DNA of 41,640 bases from Selenomonadaceae bacterium (GTDB taxonomy: Bacteria; Bacillota; Negativicutes; Selenomonadales; Selenomonadaceae). Location: contig JAFQZB010000251.1 in assembly GCA_017406175.1 (NCBI GenBank), positions 1 to 41,640 on the forward strand, given 5' to 3'. Position 1 is the first letter of the stretch. Every line of letters begins with the position of its first letter. Positions 31,639 to 38,385 of this stretch are shown piece after piece. The notes beneath the pieces are model-generated. The model had not been told where the DNA came from. It was given only the letters and a program-made list of their open reading frames with translations, and made no database searches. Both the position numbers and the translations under genes were made by a program.

Positions 31639-32904
31639 TTGGAAAGATTGATTATAAAAGGCGGCAAACGATTGAGCGGCACCGTTAAAATCAGCGGGGC
31701 AAAAAATGCAGTGCTTCCAGTCATTGCGGCGACGCTCCTCGGTCAAGATAGGGCAACTTGCTTGGACGAAGTGCCGAACCTCGACGACGTGCGCACGATT
31801 AGCGAAGTCTTGCGCTCGCTCGGCGTCAAGGTTACTCACGAACCGCAGAACAATAAACTTCACGTCGACGCCACGTCGATTGAAAATATAACCGCGCCAT
31901 ATGATTTAGTTCGGAGGATGCGGGCGTCCTTCCTGATAATGGGACCGCTCTTAGCTCGACTGGGCAGGGCGAAGATTTCATTGCCGGGCGGCTGTGCGAT
32001 TGGTACTCGTCCGATTGATTTGCACCTTAAAGGCTTCGAGGCTCTCGGCGCGAAAATTTCTATCGGGCACGGCTACATTGAGGCGATTGCCCCCGAAGGC
32101 TTGAAGGGTGCGCAGATTTATCTGGACTTCCCCTCAGTCGGCGCGACGGAAAATATTTTAATGGCGGCGTCAATGGCTCAAGGGCAAACGATTATCGAGA
32201 ACCCTGCGCAAGAGCCGGAGATTGTCGACTTAGCAAACTACCTAAACATCATGGGGGCGAAAATTCGCGGCGCAGGGACGAACGTTATTAAGGTCGAAGG
32301 CGTGCCGAAGTTGATTGCCCGCGATTATACGATTATCCCAGACCGAATCGAGGCGGGAACCTACATGATTGCCGCCGCAATGACGCAAGGCGACGTTTAC
32401 ATTGCCAACGCCATCAGCGAACATCTAAAGCCAGTTATCGCTAAGCTAAAGGAGGCGGGCGTTAAAGTCGTCGAGGACGTGGACGGAATCAGAGTTATCT
32501 GCGACCGCCGCCCGCGTGCCGTAGACATAAAGACTTTGCCCTATCCCGGCTTCCCGACCGATATGCAAGCTCAATTCATGGCGATGCTTACCATTGCAAA
32601 CGGGACGAGCGTCGTAACCGAGACTGTCTTTGAGAATCGGTTCATGCACGTCGACGAACTGCGGCGCATGGGTGCACGGATTAAAATTGATGGGCGAACC
32701 TCCATCGTCGAAGGGCAGGAGCGGTTGACTGGCTGTCAAGTCAAGGCAACGGACTTGCGGGCGGGCGCGGCGATTGTCTTAGCGGCTCTCGTGGCGGAGG
32801 GTGAAACTCAAGTCGGCTACATTCACCACATCGACCGCGGCTACGATAACCTAGTTCAAAAGCTCGTGAGCCTCGGCGCGGACATCAGGCGCATTGATAA
32901 TTAA
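31639..32904 (+). CDS. murA: UDP-N-acetylglucosamine 1-carboxyvinyltransferase
   Basis: A 421-aa enzyme that transfers enolpyruvate from PEP to UDP-GlcNAc, the first committed step of peptidoglycan synthesis. The fold's '[23 protein letters not shown]' start is present, as are the catalytic/fosfomycin-binding Cys in '[16 protein letters not shown]' and '[12 protein letters not shown]'. TTG start at 31639, placed by GGGAGGA 8-9 nt upstream; the open frame runs further left inside the peptidase gene but is not coding there. Last gene of the rightward set, ended by a strong terminator. Confidence 0.96.
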   Translation: MERLIIKGGKRLSGTVKISGAKNAVLPVIAATLLGQDRATCLDEVPNLDDVRTISEVLRSLGVKVTHEPQNNKLHVDATSIENITAPYDLVRRMRASFLIMGPLLARLGRAKISLPGGCAIGTRPIDLHLKGFEALGAKISIGHGYIEAIAPEGLKGAQIYLDFPSVGATENILMAASMAQGQTIIENPAQEPEIVDLANYLNIMGAKIRGAGTNVIKVEGVPKLIARDYTIIPDRIEAGTYMIAAAMTQGDVYIANAISEHLKPVIAKLKEAGVKVVEDVDGIRVICDRRPRAVDIKTLPYPGFPTDMQAQFMAMLTIANGTSVVTETVFENRFMHVDELRRMGARIKIDGRTSIVEGQERLTGCQVKATDLRAGAAIVLAALVAEGETQVGYIHHIDRGYDNLVQKLVSLGADIRRIDN

Positions 32905-32911
32905 CGCAAAT

Positions 32912-32948
32912 AAAAAACGGCTGTCATTAACGATAGCCGATTTTTTTT
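32912..32948. terminator. Bidirectional terminator overlapping the end of a convergent gene
   Basis: CGGCTGTC (32918-32925) pairs with GATAGCCG (32932-32939), followed by eight T and preceded by an A-run. The stop codon and last four codons of the convergent gene lie inside the hairpin. Confidence 0.93.
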
Positions 32949-33769
32949 GTCTGTAGGGAGAACTCTGGGAAGTCATGAGCAATCCTCTTGGCGCAGTCTT
33001 GGCAAAATTTATCTGCCGCCGCTCTGTTCTCGCGGAAGACTTTCTTATAGCCCCAAACGTGTGTGAAAGTCTTTTGCTTGCCGCCGAACAGCTCCGATAA
33101 GTCAGACAGGCTCTTGACTTCGACGCCGCAAAGCTCCGCGCACATGGCAAGCCACCTCTGCTCGACGAAGACCATATACGGCAACAAATCCCAACCGCTT
33201 TGATTGGGCAGAGGCTCCGCCGCCCGCATGAAGTCAAACGCAAAGTCAACGTATCGCCGCACGAAATTTTCATCGCCGAAGTAAACTAACGCCGCGTTGC
33301 ACGGGTCAAGCGTCCAATTCAATTCGGCGGGCAACGTGAAGTCTTTAAGCCGGAAGTAGTTCGCGTCGGGGTAGCAGGGCAAATCGCGGCTCTCGCGGTG
33401 AATGACGGCAAGTTTTGAATCGAACGTCAGCGGCTGCCAAACGATAAAATCCAAATCAATCATCACGCACGGCAACGGCTGCTTCGACAGCGCAAAGAGT
33501 TTCGCGCCCGCCCAGAAAATTTTTTCGTCAATGCCGAGCCGCCCCCACTCGTCAAGGGAAGTGTCGACGCCGTCCCACAGCTCAAGCAGTCCCGCCTCGT
33601 CGAAGAACTTCTTGCCTGCCGTGTCCGTGTACAAAAAGATTTCGCCGTTATGTCGTCGCCACTCAAGCGCGGAAAGTATCAGCGTAAATATCTCGAAGTC
33701 GTCAAGCTTGCCCCGCGTCCGCAATGTATGAAAGGCTCTTATACTCACCAACAACACCCGCAATGACAT
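32927..33769 (-). CDS. Putative DxD glycosyltransferase-like protein
   Basis: A 280-aa cytoplasmic protein. 'PCVMIDLDFIVWQPL' near residue 101 has the DxD arrangement (DLD) of GT-A glycosyltransferases, preceded by 'EIFLYTDTAGKKFF', resembling the sugar-nucleotide-binding half. The later 'LDPCNAALVYFGDENFVRRYVDFAF' matches the acceptor side of capsule-type or DUF6734-like glycosyltransferases. The ATG at 33769 overlaps the HPr-fusion gene's 3' end by 25 bp; no good SD, so translation is probably coupled. The C-terminal residues (IGYR-stop) are encoded in a terminator arm. Donor and acceptor are unknown. Confidence 0.65.
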   Translation of the reverse strand: MSLRVLLVSIRAFHTLRTRGKLDDFEIFTLILSALEWRRHNGEIFLYTDTAGKKFFDEAGLLELWDGVDTSLDEWGRLGIDEKIFWAGAKLFALSKQPLPCVMIDLDFIVWQPLTFDSKLAVIHRESRDLPCYPDANYFRLKDFTLPAELNWTLDPCNAALVYFGDENFVRRYVDFAFDFMRAAEPLPNQSGWDLLPYMVFVEQRWLAMCAELCGVEVKSLSDLSELFGGKQKTFTHVWGYKKVFRENRAAADKFCQDCAKRIAHDFPEFSLQTKKIGYR

Positions 33770-35094
33770 CTGTCGTCAACGAATTCTATAAGGGTTTTAA
33801 CATCCTCTTTAGCATTTGCTCCGACAGCACCGATTGTAATTTCAGTTCCCTTAGCTAATCCCAGATTCATAACCATAAGAATACTTTTTCCGTCAATCAT
33901 TCTTCCTTTAGCCTTGATGTAAATTCTTGATTTTAACGAAGAAGCTTTTTGCACGAACAATGAACATGGACGCGCATGCATGCCGAATTTGTTTTGAATT
34001 GTAGTTGTCGCCTCCGCATAATAGGTATCTGCCACATAGTCATTGATAATATCCAAGCCGTAGCCGAGACCGCCCGAACTCATCGATGAGACTTCCTCCG
34101 CAGGCAACGAGCCTTCAATCAAGACCTTGCCGCGAGTCTTCGGCGCGAAGTAGAGATTACGAATCGTGAGCTTGCCGCCTTGATAAGTGAAGTCCGCGAA
34201 GAGTTGAAGCTTGCGTTCGTTGTTGTAGAGTGATTCGGCATCGTGCGGCTGGAGCTTGACGGAAAACTTTTTATCGGCGGCGAAGTCCTTAACGATTGGA
34301 ATATAATCGAAGTTCCAACGCGGCTTGAAGTTGAATTGCGCGGCGTCAATGTCATAATCCTTATCGTCAAGCAGGACAGAGCCGACCGCCACGCCGCAAA
34401 TCTTTTCCACACGCGCTTTGAAGTCTTCGGGCGTCTCGAATGCATTTTTCCCGCGAAGAACTTCGGCAATCTCCTTGAGCGTCGGGCGTTCGCCGAGAAT
34501 TTTTTTAGAGCCGTCGATAATCTTAATGTTGTGCGACTGCTCAGCTTTAATGTTAATCGGGTGGTGCAGATAAAGTTGCACGTCCTCAAGGAAAATCTCG
34601 CACGCGTCAAAGTCAACGTCAAGTTCCTCGTCCAAGTCGATAACGGCATTATCGCACCCGACGTAAGTCACGCCATTGCGATTAAGCGGTATCCTGAACT
34701 CGCCGCCACAAAGATAAATCTTTTTATCGCCGTCTTTAATGGCGCGGACAAGTTCCTTTTGCGTTTTGACGAGCTTATTTTCCTTAGGCGTCTTCGCGAA
34801 AAGTTTTTGCTCGGCAAGTGCAGAGATTTCCTCCACGTCCTCCGCCGACAAAGTATCAAGCGGCAAGTCGAACAGCTTGCAAATTAGAATTTTTAACTCC
34901 GCGTCGCTTGCTTCGTTGCTGATTGCCGTCGCGACCTTCTTTGCCTCTGTCGTGTAAAAGTTTTCCTCGAACCACTCCTGCAAGTTCCGCTGTTGTGCAA
35001 AGTCGACCAGTTCCGCCAATGAAAAGTTTTCGACGAGCTCGCGCTTTGAATAGAACTCGAATATCGGTTTCTCAATGCTGTTCGTTGTTTCCAT
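33745..35094 (-). CDS. Large protein with C-terminal HPr domain and Cys-rich tail
   Basis: A 449-aa soluble protein. Residues 1-355 are unrecognised: an acidic helical N-part, then beta-rich segments ('KKIYLCGGEFRIPLNRNGVTYVGCDNAVIDL'). Residues of about 360-440 are an HPr (PTS phosphocarrier) domain: 'GMHARP' with His373 at the His15 position, and 'DGKSILMVMNLG' with Ser404 at the Ser46 position. The 31-residue spacing is exactly that of HPr. The chain ends RCHCGCCW, a possible metal or redox tail encoded in the overlap with the next gene. HPr normally is a free 85-90 aa protein; here it may sense PTS phosphorylation state for the attached domain. SD GGAGGG. The function of the N-part is unknown. 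Confidence 0.85.
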   Translation of the reverse strand: METTNSIEKPIFEFYSKRELVENFSLAELVDFAQQRNLQEWFEENFYTTEAKKVATAISNEASDAELKILICKLFDLPLDTLSAEDVEEISALAEQKLFAKTPKENKLVKTQKELVRAIKDGDKKIYLCGGEFRIPLNRNGVTYVGCDNAVIDLDEELDVDFDACEIFLEDVQLYLHHPINIKAEQSHNIKIIDGSKKILGERPTLKEIAEVLRGKNAFETPEDFKARVEKICGVAVGSVLLDDKDYDIDAAQFNFKPRWNFDYIPIVKDFAADKKFSVKLQPHDAESLYNNERKLQLFADFTYQGGKLTIRNLYFAPKTRGKVLIEGSLPAEEVSSMSSGGLGYGLDIINDYVADTYYAEATTTIQNKFGMHARPCSLFVQKASSLKSRIYIKAKGRMIDGKSILMVMNLGLAKGTEITIGAVGANAKEDVKTLIEFVDDRCHCGCCW

Positions 35095-35123
35095 GTCTTG
35101 CCCTCCAACAAAAAATTAATCGC

Positions 35124-35151
35124 TTTACAACGATTGACCTTATGCTATAAT
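35124..35151 (+). promoter_or_regulatory. Promoter of small-peptide module 1
   Basis: TTTACA (35124-35129), a 16-bp spacer and TATAAT (35146-35151) with extended TGc. Expected transcript start is near 35158, giving a 5' UTR of about 49 nt. Confidence 0.78.
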
Positions 35152-35170
35152 CGTTGCCAAGCGATAGATG

Positions 35171-35199
35171 GTCGGCTCTCTCCTCAATGAGGGGAGGTG
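35171..35199 (+). promoter_or_regulatory. SD-sequestering hairpin of module 1
   Basis: The 5' UTR run 35177-35185 (TCTCTCCTC) pairs with GAGGGGAGG (35189-35197), which is the SD of the peptide at 35207, with G-T pairs and a 3-nt loop. In addition GTCGGCTCTCTCC (35171-35183) is perfectly complementary to GGAGAGAGCCGAC (35349-35361) in the 3' UTR. The two pairings of the same segment are mutually exclusive, a potential translation switch. Confidence 0.75.
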
Positions 35200-35206
35200 A
35201 CGCACC

Positions 35207-35284
35207 ATGACGAAATACGAAATCGCATCTCTGATTCTCCAGGGTCTCAATCTGGTTGTGTCAGTGCTCGCGTACCTCGACTAA
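35207..35284 (+). CDS. TxpA/BsrG-like type I toxin peptide (module 1)
   Basis: A 25-aa peptide beginning 'MTKYEIASLILQGLNLVV' and ending VLAYLD: a polar Met-Thr-x-Tyr-Glu start then one hydrophobic helix. The start resembles the TxpA/BsrG and holin-like-toxin family of Firmicutes (M-x-x-YE-x-L-hydrophobic), membrane toxins controlled by antisense RNA. It is too short for ordinary gene finders. Supporting evidence: own promoter, strong SD (GGGGAGGTG) locked in a hairpin, a long structured 3' UTR, an intrinsic terminator at 35398-35441, and a convergent promoter for an antisense RNA. It lacks the basic C-terminal tail of Bacillus members. Confidence 0.7.
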   Translation: MTKYEIASLILQGLNLVVSVLAYLD

Positions 35285-35307
35285 GTCGGGTAGCGGGTTT
35301 GCCACCG

Positions 35308-35409
35308 CAAAACGGCTCTTGACCTAAATCCACACGTTTCTAACTACGGGAGAGAGCCGACGCGCCAACATCGACTCGCTCGCGCTCCGTTCATGACGGG
35401 GCGTTTTCG
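35308..35409 (-). ncRNA. Putative antisense antitoxin RNA, module 1
   Basis: Predicted from a minus-strand promoter (TTGAAA-17-TATAAT) with start near 35409. A terminator-like stem CGGCTCT (35359-35353) / AGAGCCG (35319-35313), loop 33 nt, is followed by TTTT. The RNA of about 100 nt is fully complementary to the toxin mRNA 3' UTR. Its 3' arm AGAGCCG can also pair with CGGCTCT in the toxin 5' UTR (35173-35179), because that heptamer is repeated. Confidence 0.6.
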
Positions 35410-35441
35410 ATTGCAATTATAAGCAATGCCCCACTATTTTT
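35398..35441 (+). terminator. Terminator of the module 1 toxin mRNA
   Basis: GGGGC (35398-35402) with GCCCC (35428-35432), and inner ATTGC (35410-35414) with GCAAT (35423-35427), followed by ACTATTTTT. It overlaps the antisense -10 element. Confidence 0.7.
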
Positions 35442-35444
35442 CAA
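35416..35444 (-). promoter_or_regulatory. Antisense promoter of module 1
   Basis: On the minus strand TTGAAA (35444-35439), 17-bp spacer, TATAAT (35421-35416). It lies just downstream of rlmH and points at the toxin gene. Confidence 0.78.
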
Positions 35445-35455
35445 GAAAAAGTTTT

Positions 35456-35899
35456 CTACCAGTGATAGGGTTCGTTGCGATTGATTTTGAATGCACGGTA
35501 GATTTGTTCGACGAGGACGAGCCGCGCCATTTGATGAGTAAGCGTCATCTTGGACAAAGATAATCGGAAGGACGCCGCCTGCCTGAGTTCCTCGCTCAAG
35601 CCGAACGCCCCTCCGATTGCAAATGTCAGATTGCTAACGCCGCCTAAGTTCAGCGCGGCGATTTTCTTTGCGAAGTCCTCCGAAGTCAATTCCACGCCTG
35701 AAACGTCCAATACACAAAGCCACGAATCCTTTGGCACGAGCGATAAGATTTTCTGTCCTTCCTCTTCGACCGTGCGACATTCGGGCACCTCGCGGACTTC
35801 AAGCCGTGCGAACTTCTGCAGACGCTTTACATATTCCGCCACGCCCTCGACTAAGAATCTTTCCTTGAGCTTGCCGACTACGATTAGATTTATCTTCAT
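35456..35899 (-). CDS. rlmH: 23S rRNA (pseudouridine1915-N3)-methyltransferase
   Basis: A 147-aa SPOUT methyltransferase that modifies pseudouridine 1915 in helix 69 of 23S rRNA. It starts 'MKINLIVVGKLKERFLVEG' and has the SAM-knot 'LTFAIGGAFGLSEELRQAA' and 'LSLSKMTLTHQMARLVLVEQIYRAF', ending in the characteristic NEPYHW (usually YHK). It overlaps the htrA stop by 4 bp (ATGA), so the two are translationally coupled. Confidence 0.97.
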   Translation of the reverse strand: MKINLIVVGKLKERFLVEGVAEYVKRLQKFARLEVREVPECRTVEEEGQKILSLVPKDSWLCVLDVSGVELTSEDFAKKIAALNLGGVSNLTFAIGGAFGLSEELRQAASFRLSLSKMTLTHQMARLVLVEQIYRAFKINRNEPYHW

Positions 35900-37032
35900 T
35901 GATTGGAAGGCTGAGGCATTTCTTCTAGCGTGACCTCAACAGTCTCTTCGCGTCCCTCTCTGTCGTAGCGAACTTTGACCTTATCGCCGACCTTGTGAGC
36001 CGCGACCCCGTTGCGAACGTCCGCCACAGAGTTTACGTCCTTGCCGTCAATGCTAAGGATAATGTCGCCGCGTTGGAAACCTGCACGACCTGCGGGCGAA
36101 TCAATCGCGACCTGGAAGACGTAGACGCCCTTTTCAATCGACAGCTGATAACCGTAGCGGGCGGCAGTGGGCTTATCAAAAATCGTAACGCCCAGATAAG
36201 GACGAGCCACGTAGCCTTTTTCCATTAGCTCATTGACAATCGTTTTGACGGTATTAATCGGGATTGCAAAGCCCATACCCTCTACGCCGGTCGTTGCGAG
36301 CTTTATGCTGTTGATTCCGATAACTTCTCCGTCCGCGTTCGCAAGTGCGCCGCCCGAATTGCCAGGACTAATCGCCGCGTCGGTCTGCAGGAGCTTAACT
36401 CGTCTATCATTCAAGTCCAGCGTGCGATTGAGCGCACTTATAACGCCGACCGTCACCGAGCCTTGAAACTCCAAGCCCATAGGGTTGCCGATAGCGATTG
36501 CCGGTTCGCCTACGACGACTTCATCAGAGTCGCCCAGTTCAGCTGTGGGCAAGTCCTTCGCGTCGACTTTGACAACTGCAATATCCGTCATCTCGTCAGT
36601 TCCGATTAAGGTTCCGTTTATCGTGTTGCCGTCCGAGAGCGAAACGATAATCTCCTTTGCCCCCGCGATAACGTGATTGTTCGTGATGATGTAACCGTCG
36701 CTCTTGAAAATGACGCCTGAGCCGACGCCTTCGGTCTCAAACGTCCTGTCGAAGAAGTCACGAGCAATCGCTTTATTGGTTATGCCGACGACCGCCGGAC
36801 CAACAGTCCTAGCCACGCGCACGGCGGGAGTATTCCTCGCGTCAGAAATTTTTGCACTGCTCTCCGGTTGATTGGGCGTCTTCGGAGCCGCTTCCGTGTG
36901 TGCCGTCTGGGTTACCGTGGACTTATCGCCCGCCGACTTATCATCGGTATCAGAGCCGCTACACCCTCCAAACGTCAACGCCGTCGCGACCGCCGCCGCA
37001 CAGATTATCTTTGCTATTTTCTTAGACCTCAT
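35896..37032 (-). CDS. htrA: HtrA/DegP-type periplasmic serine protease
   Basis: A 378-aa protein; ATG 37032 is placed by GGAGGTG (the frame is open further upstream, across the promoter). Residues 1-22 are a signal with a lipobox-like FGGC, so it is probably a lipoprotein tethered to a membrane. The trypsin-like domain has His in 'ITNNHVIAGAKE', Asp in 'DEMTDIAVVKV' and Ser in 'ISPGNSGGAL'. One C-terminal PDZ domain follows ('PYLGVTIFDKP', 'GRAGFQRGDIILSIDGKDV'). HtrA degrades or refolds damaged envelope proteins. Its promoter is nearly identical to that of the module 2 toxin. Confidence 0.95.
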   Translation of the reverse strand: MRSKKIAKIICAAAVATALTFGGCSGSDTDDKSAGDKSTVTQTAHTEAAPKTPNQPESSAKISDARNTPAVRVARTVGPAVVGITNKAIARDFFDRTFETEGVGSGVIFKSDGYIITNNHVIAGAKEIIVSLSDGNTINGTLIGTDEMTDIAVVKVDAKDLPTAELGDSDEVVVGEPAIAIGNPMGLEFQGSVTVGVISALNRTLDLNDRRVKLLQTDAAISPGNSGGALANADGEVIGINSIKLATTGVEGMGFAIPINTVKTIVNELMEKGYVARPYLGVTIFDKPTAARYGYQLSIEKGVYVFQVAIDSPAGRAGFQRGDIILSIDGKDVNSVADVRNGVAAHKVGDKVKVRYDREGREETVEVTLEEMPQPSNQ

Positions 37033-37053
37033 GCTTAACGCACCTCCGCAGTC

Positions 37054-37082
37054 ATTGTAAATTTTGAGCCGCCGATTGTCAA
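37054..37082 (-). promoter_or_regulatory. Promoter of htrA
   Basis: On the minus strand TTGACA (37082-37077), 17-bp spacer, TACAAT (37059-37054), about 20 bp before the htrA ATG. Confidence 0.82.
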
Positions 37083-37101
37083 TTTTTATTTCGGTTAGAA
37101 A
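37062..37101. repeat. 40-bp promoter repeat, copy A (htrA); copy B at 37428-37467
   Basis: This 40-bp segment and 37428-37467 are identical at 36 positions. Both include TGTCAA, the reverse complement of the -35 TTGACA, plus the flanking A/T-rich upstream region. Copy A drives htrA and copy B drives the module 2 peptide, both leftward. Confidence 0.92.
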
Positions 37102-37107
37102 ATTTCC

Positions 37108-37136
37108 TTGCAAAGAGGCTCTGCGTCAATTATAAT
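37108..37136 (+). promoter_or_regulatory. Antisense promoter of module 2
   Basis: TTGCAA (37108-37113), 17-bp spacer, TATAAT (37131-37136), pointing right into the 3' UTR of the module 2 peptide mRNA. Confidence 0.8.
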
Positions 37137-37142
37137 TTGCCC

Positions 37143-37232
37143 GGCAAAACAAAATGCCCCGCGAAGTTTGCGAGGCGAGATTGCTTGAAAGCGGTTTTGC
37201 CCCTCGTATCTAGGTTTTGAAGCAAGTTTTTT
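37143..37232 (+). ncRNA. Putative antisense antitoxin RNA, module 2
   Basis: Predicted start near 37143. TTGCTT (37181-37186) pairs with AAGCAA (37220-37225) across a 33-nt loop, followed by GTTTTTT. The RNA of about 90 nt is complementary to the module 2 peptide mRNA 3' UTR and stops before the peptide ORF, as in module 1. Confidence 0.6.
37147..37176 (-). terminator. Terminator of the module 2 peptide mRNA
   Basis: On the minus strand GCCTCGC (37176-37170) pairs with GCGGGGC (37062-type arm at 37062 is unrelated; the arm here is 37162-37156) with one mismatch, followed by ATTTTGTTTT. Confidence 0.7.
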
Positions 37233-37265
37233 GAAACGATGCTCAGCCGCTAGCCGGGTCAGGGC

Positions 37266-37346
37266 TTAGGCGGCTGTTTTGCTGAGGAGGAGTAAAATCG
37301 CTCCGGTCAACAATGTCACGCGGACAATGAACTTAATCACGCGCAT
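37266..37346 (-). CDS. Small hydrophobic peptide, putative type I toxin (module 2)
   Basis: A 26-aa peptide beginning 'MRVIKFIVRVTLLTGAILLL' and ending LSKTAA: basic N-terminus and a single membrane helix. No family recognised. Evidence for expression: a full-consensus promoter 74 bp upstream, SD GGGGTGAG 7 nt before ATG and partly paired with CCCC (37366-37369) in a small hairpin, a long 3' UTR, and a terminator. The 5' UTR segments GCTTGAA (37413-37407) and GCGGTTTT (37391-37384) are complementary to AAAACCGC (37198-37191) and TTCAAGC (37189-37183) in the 3' UTR. A strong convergent promoter would make an antisense RNA. The layout mirrors module 1, so a toxin-antitoxin role is inferred. Confidence 0.65.
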   Translation of the reverse strand: MRVIKFIVRVTLLTGAILLLLSKTAA

Positions 37347-37419
37347 AATCTCACCCCACTTTCCGGGGGCTTCGATTTATATTAAAACCGCCTGTGCCGC
37401 GAAGGCTTCAAGCAAGCGG

Positions 37420-37448
37420 ATTATAGGTTTTGAGCCGTTGATTGTCAA
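37420..37448 (-). promoter_or_regulatory. Full-consensus promoter of the module 2 peptide
   Basis: On the minus strand TTGACA (37448-37443), exactly 17 bp, TATAAT (37425-37420). Expected start near 37413, 67 nt before the ATG. Confidence 0.9.
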
Positions 37449-37467
37449 TTTTAATTTCGGTTAGAAT
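37428..37467. repeat. 40-bp promoter repeat, copy B (module 2 peptide)
   Basis: Partner of 37062-37101 (36 of 40 positions identical). The downstream -10 regions differ: TATAAT here versus TACAAT at htrA. Confidence 0.92.
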
Positions 37468-37496
37468 TGACTTGACGGGCGGCGACTTGCTATAAT
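37467..37496 (+). promoter_or_regulatory. Promoter of the DUF6033-like gene
   Basis: TTGACT (37467-37472), 18-bp spacer, TATAAT (37491-37496) with extended TGc. It is back to back with the leftward module 2 promoter. Confidence 0.82.
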
Positions 37497-37546
37497 GAAT
37501 CAGCTTCAAACAACGGAATGATTTTTTTGTTAGGGAGGGACACATC

Positions 37547-38281
37547 ATGTTGAACACAATCAGCGCGAGTTTTCTAAAGTCTTATCAAAGCGTCGTGCAG
37601 TTAGGCAATCAATCGACGACTTCAACTAAACCTGCCACCGAGCAAAATCCCGTCGCGAACTTTATGGGCGATACGACCGTTGAAATCTCCGACGAGGGCT
37701 TGAATGCTTTGGAGAACTCCAAAAACAATGACGAGGCGCAGCTTTCCGACAAGGCAAAGAGTTTCTTAGATAACCTGCGCAAGAAGTACGGCGACTACGA
37801 CTTCATCGTCTCCAATGACATGGACACTTCAAAGACCGTCGGCAGCACCAAAGAGTATTCGGTTATGTTCACCGCCGAGGAGATTGAGAAGATGGCAGTC
37901 GACGAAGATTACGCCGAAAAAATGATGGGGCAAGTCGGCAGTGCCGTCGATATGCTCAAGAATCTTTCGGAAAAGGATTTGGGCGAGGGCGTGCAGTTCT
38001 CTCAACTCAGCGTCTCATTTGACAGCGAAGGCAACATGACACTCTTTGCACAGCTGGAGAAACTCTCCGCCGAACAGCAAGAACGCTTGGAGGAGGCTAA
38101 GGAGAAACGCGCCGAGGAACAGAAAGCTAACGACGAGGCCACAACCGAAAAGACGCCTGAAGACGGTATGCCAGTTGTCTTCAAGAGCGCGGACGTTGAA
38201 GCGTCGAACGAAGAAGAATTGCTCGCTAAGATTTTCGGAATCAACTGGGACGAAATTCCCGAAGAGGAAGCTCTCATCTAA
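37547..38281 (+). CDS. DUF6033-like acidic protein
   Basis: A 244-aa, very acidic soluble protein without signal peptide. The Ser/Thr-rich N-terminus ('MLNTISASFLKSYQS...') is followed by 'VEISDEGLNAL', then 'LSDKAKSFLDNLRKKYGDYDFIVSNDMD', the pattern I associate with DUF6033 proteins of Firmicutes. The middle is helical and Glu-rich ('LSAEQQERLEEAKEKRAEEQ', likely coiled coil) and the C-terminus ends with a short 'LLAKIFGINWDEIPEEE' motif. Function unknown; such short-motif proteins often resemble secretion or flagellar accessory proteins, but that is not shown here. Own promoter, GGAGGG SD and terminator: monocistronic. Confidence 0.7.
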   Translation: MLNTISASFLKSYQSVVQLGNQSTTSTKPATEQNPVANFMGDTTVEISDEGLNALENSKNNDEAQLSDKAKSFLDNLRKKYGDYDFIVSNDMDTSKTVGSTKEYSVMFTAEEIEKMAVDEDYAEKMMGQVGSAVDMLKNLSEKDLGEGVQFSQLSVSFDSEGNMTLFAQLEKLSAEQQERLEEAKEKRAEEQKANDEATTEKTPEDGMPVVFKSADVEASNEEELLAKIFGINWDEIPEEEALI

Positions 38282-38306
38282 TCGAACATTAAACAAGAAT
38301 AATTGC

Positions 38307-38333
38307 CGCCTCATTCTTGGGGCGTTTTTTTAT
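38307..38333 (+). terminator. Intrinsic terminator
   Basis: CGCCTC (38307-38312) pairs with GGGGCG (38319-38324; one T-G pair), followed by seven T. Confidence 0.88.
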
Positions 38334-38385
38334 ATAGTTTTCATAAGCTCGTGATATTCTGTCGTCGGAAAGGGGAGTGGTTAAT

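Noticed and set aside
34243-34887. 214-aa plus-strand frame opposite the HPr-fusion gene
   Set aside because: The minus-strand frame ends in an unmistakable HPr domain and has a good SD, so the plus-strand frame is a shadow.
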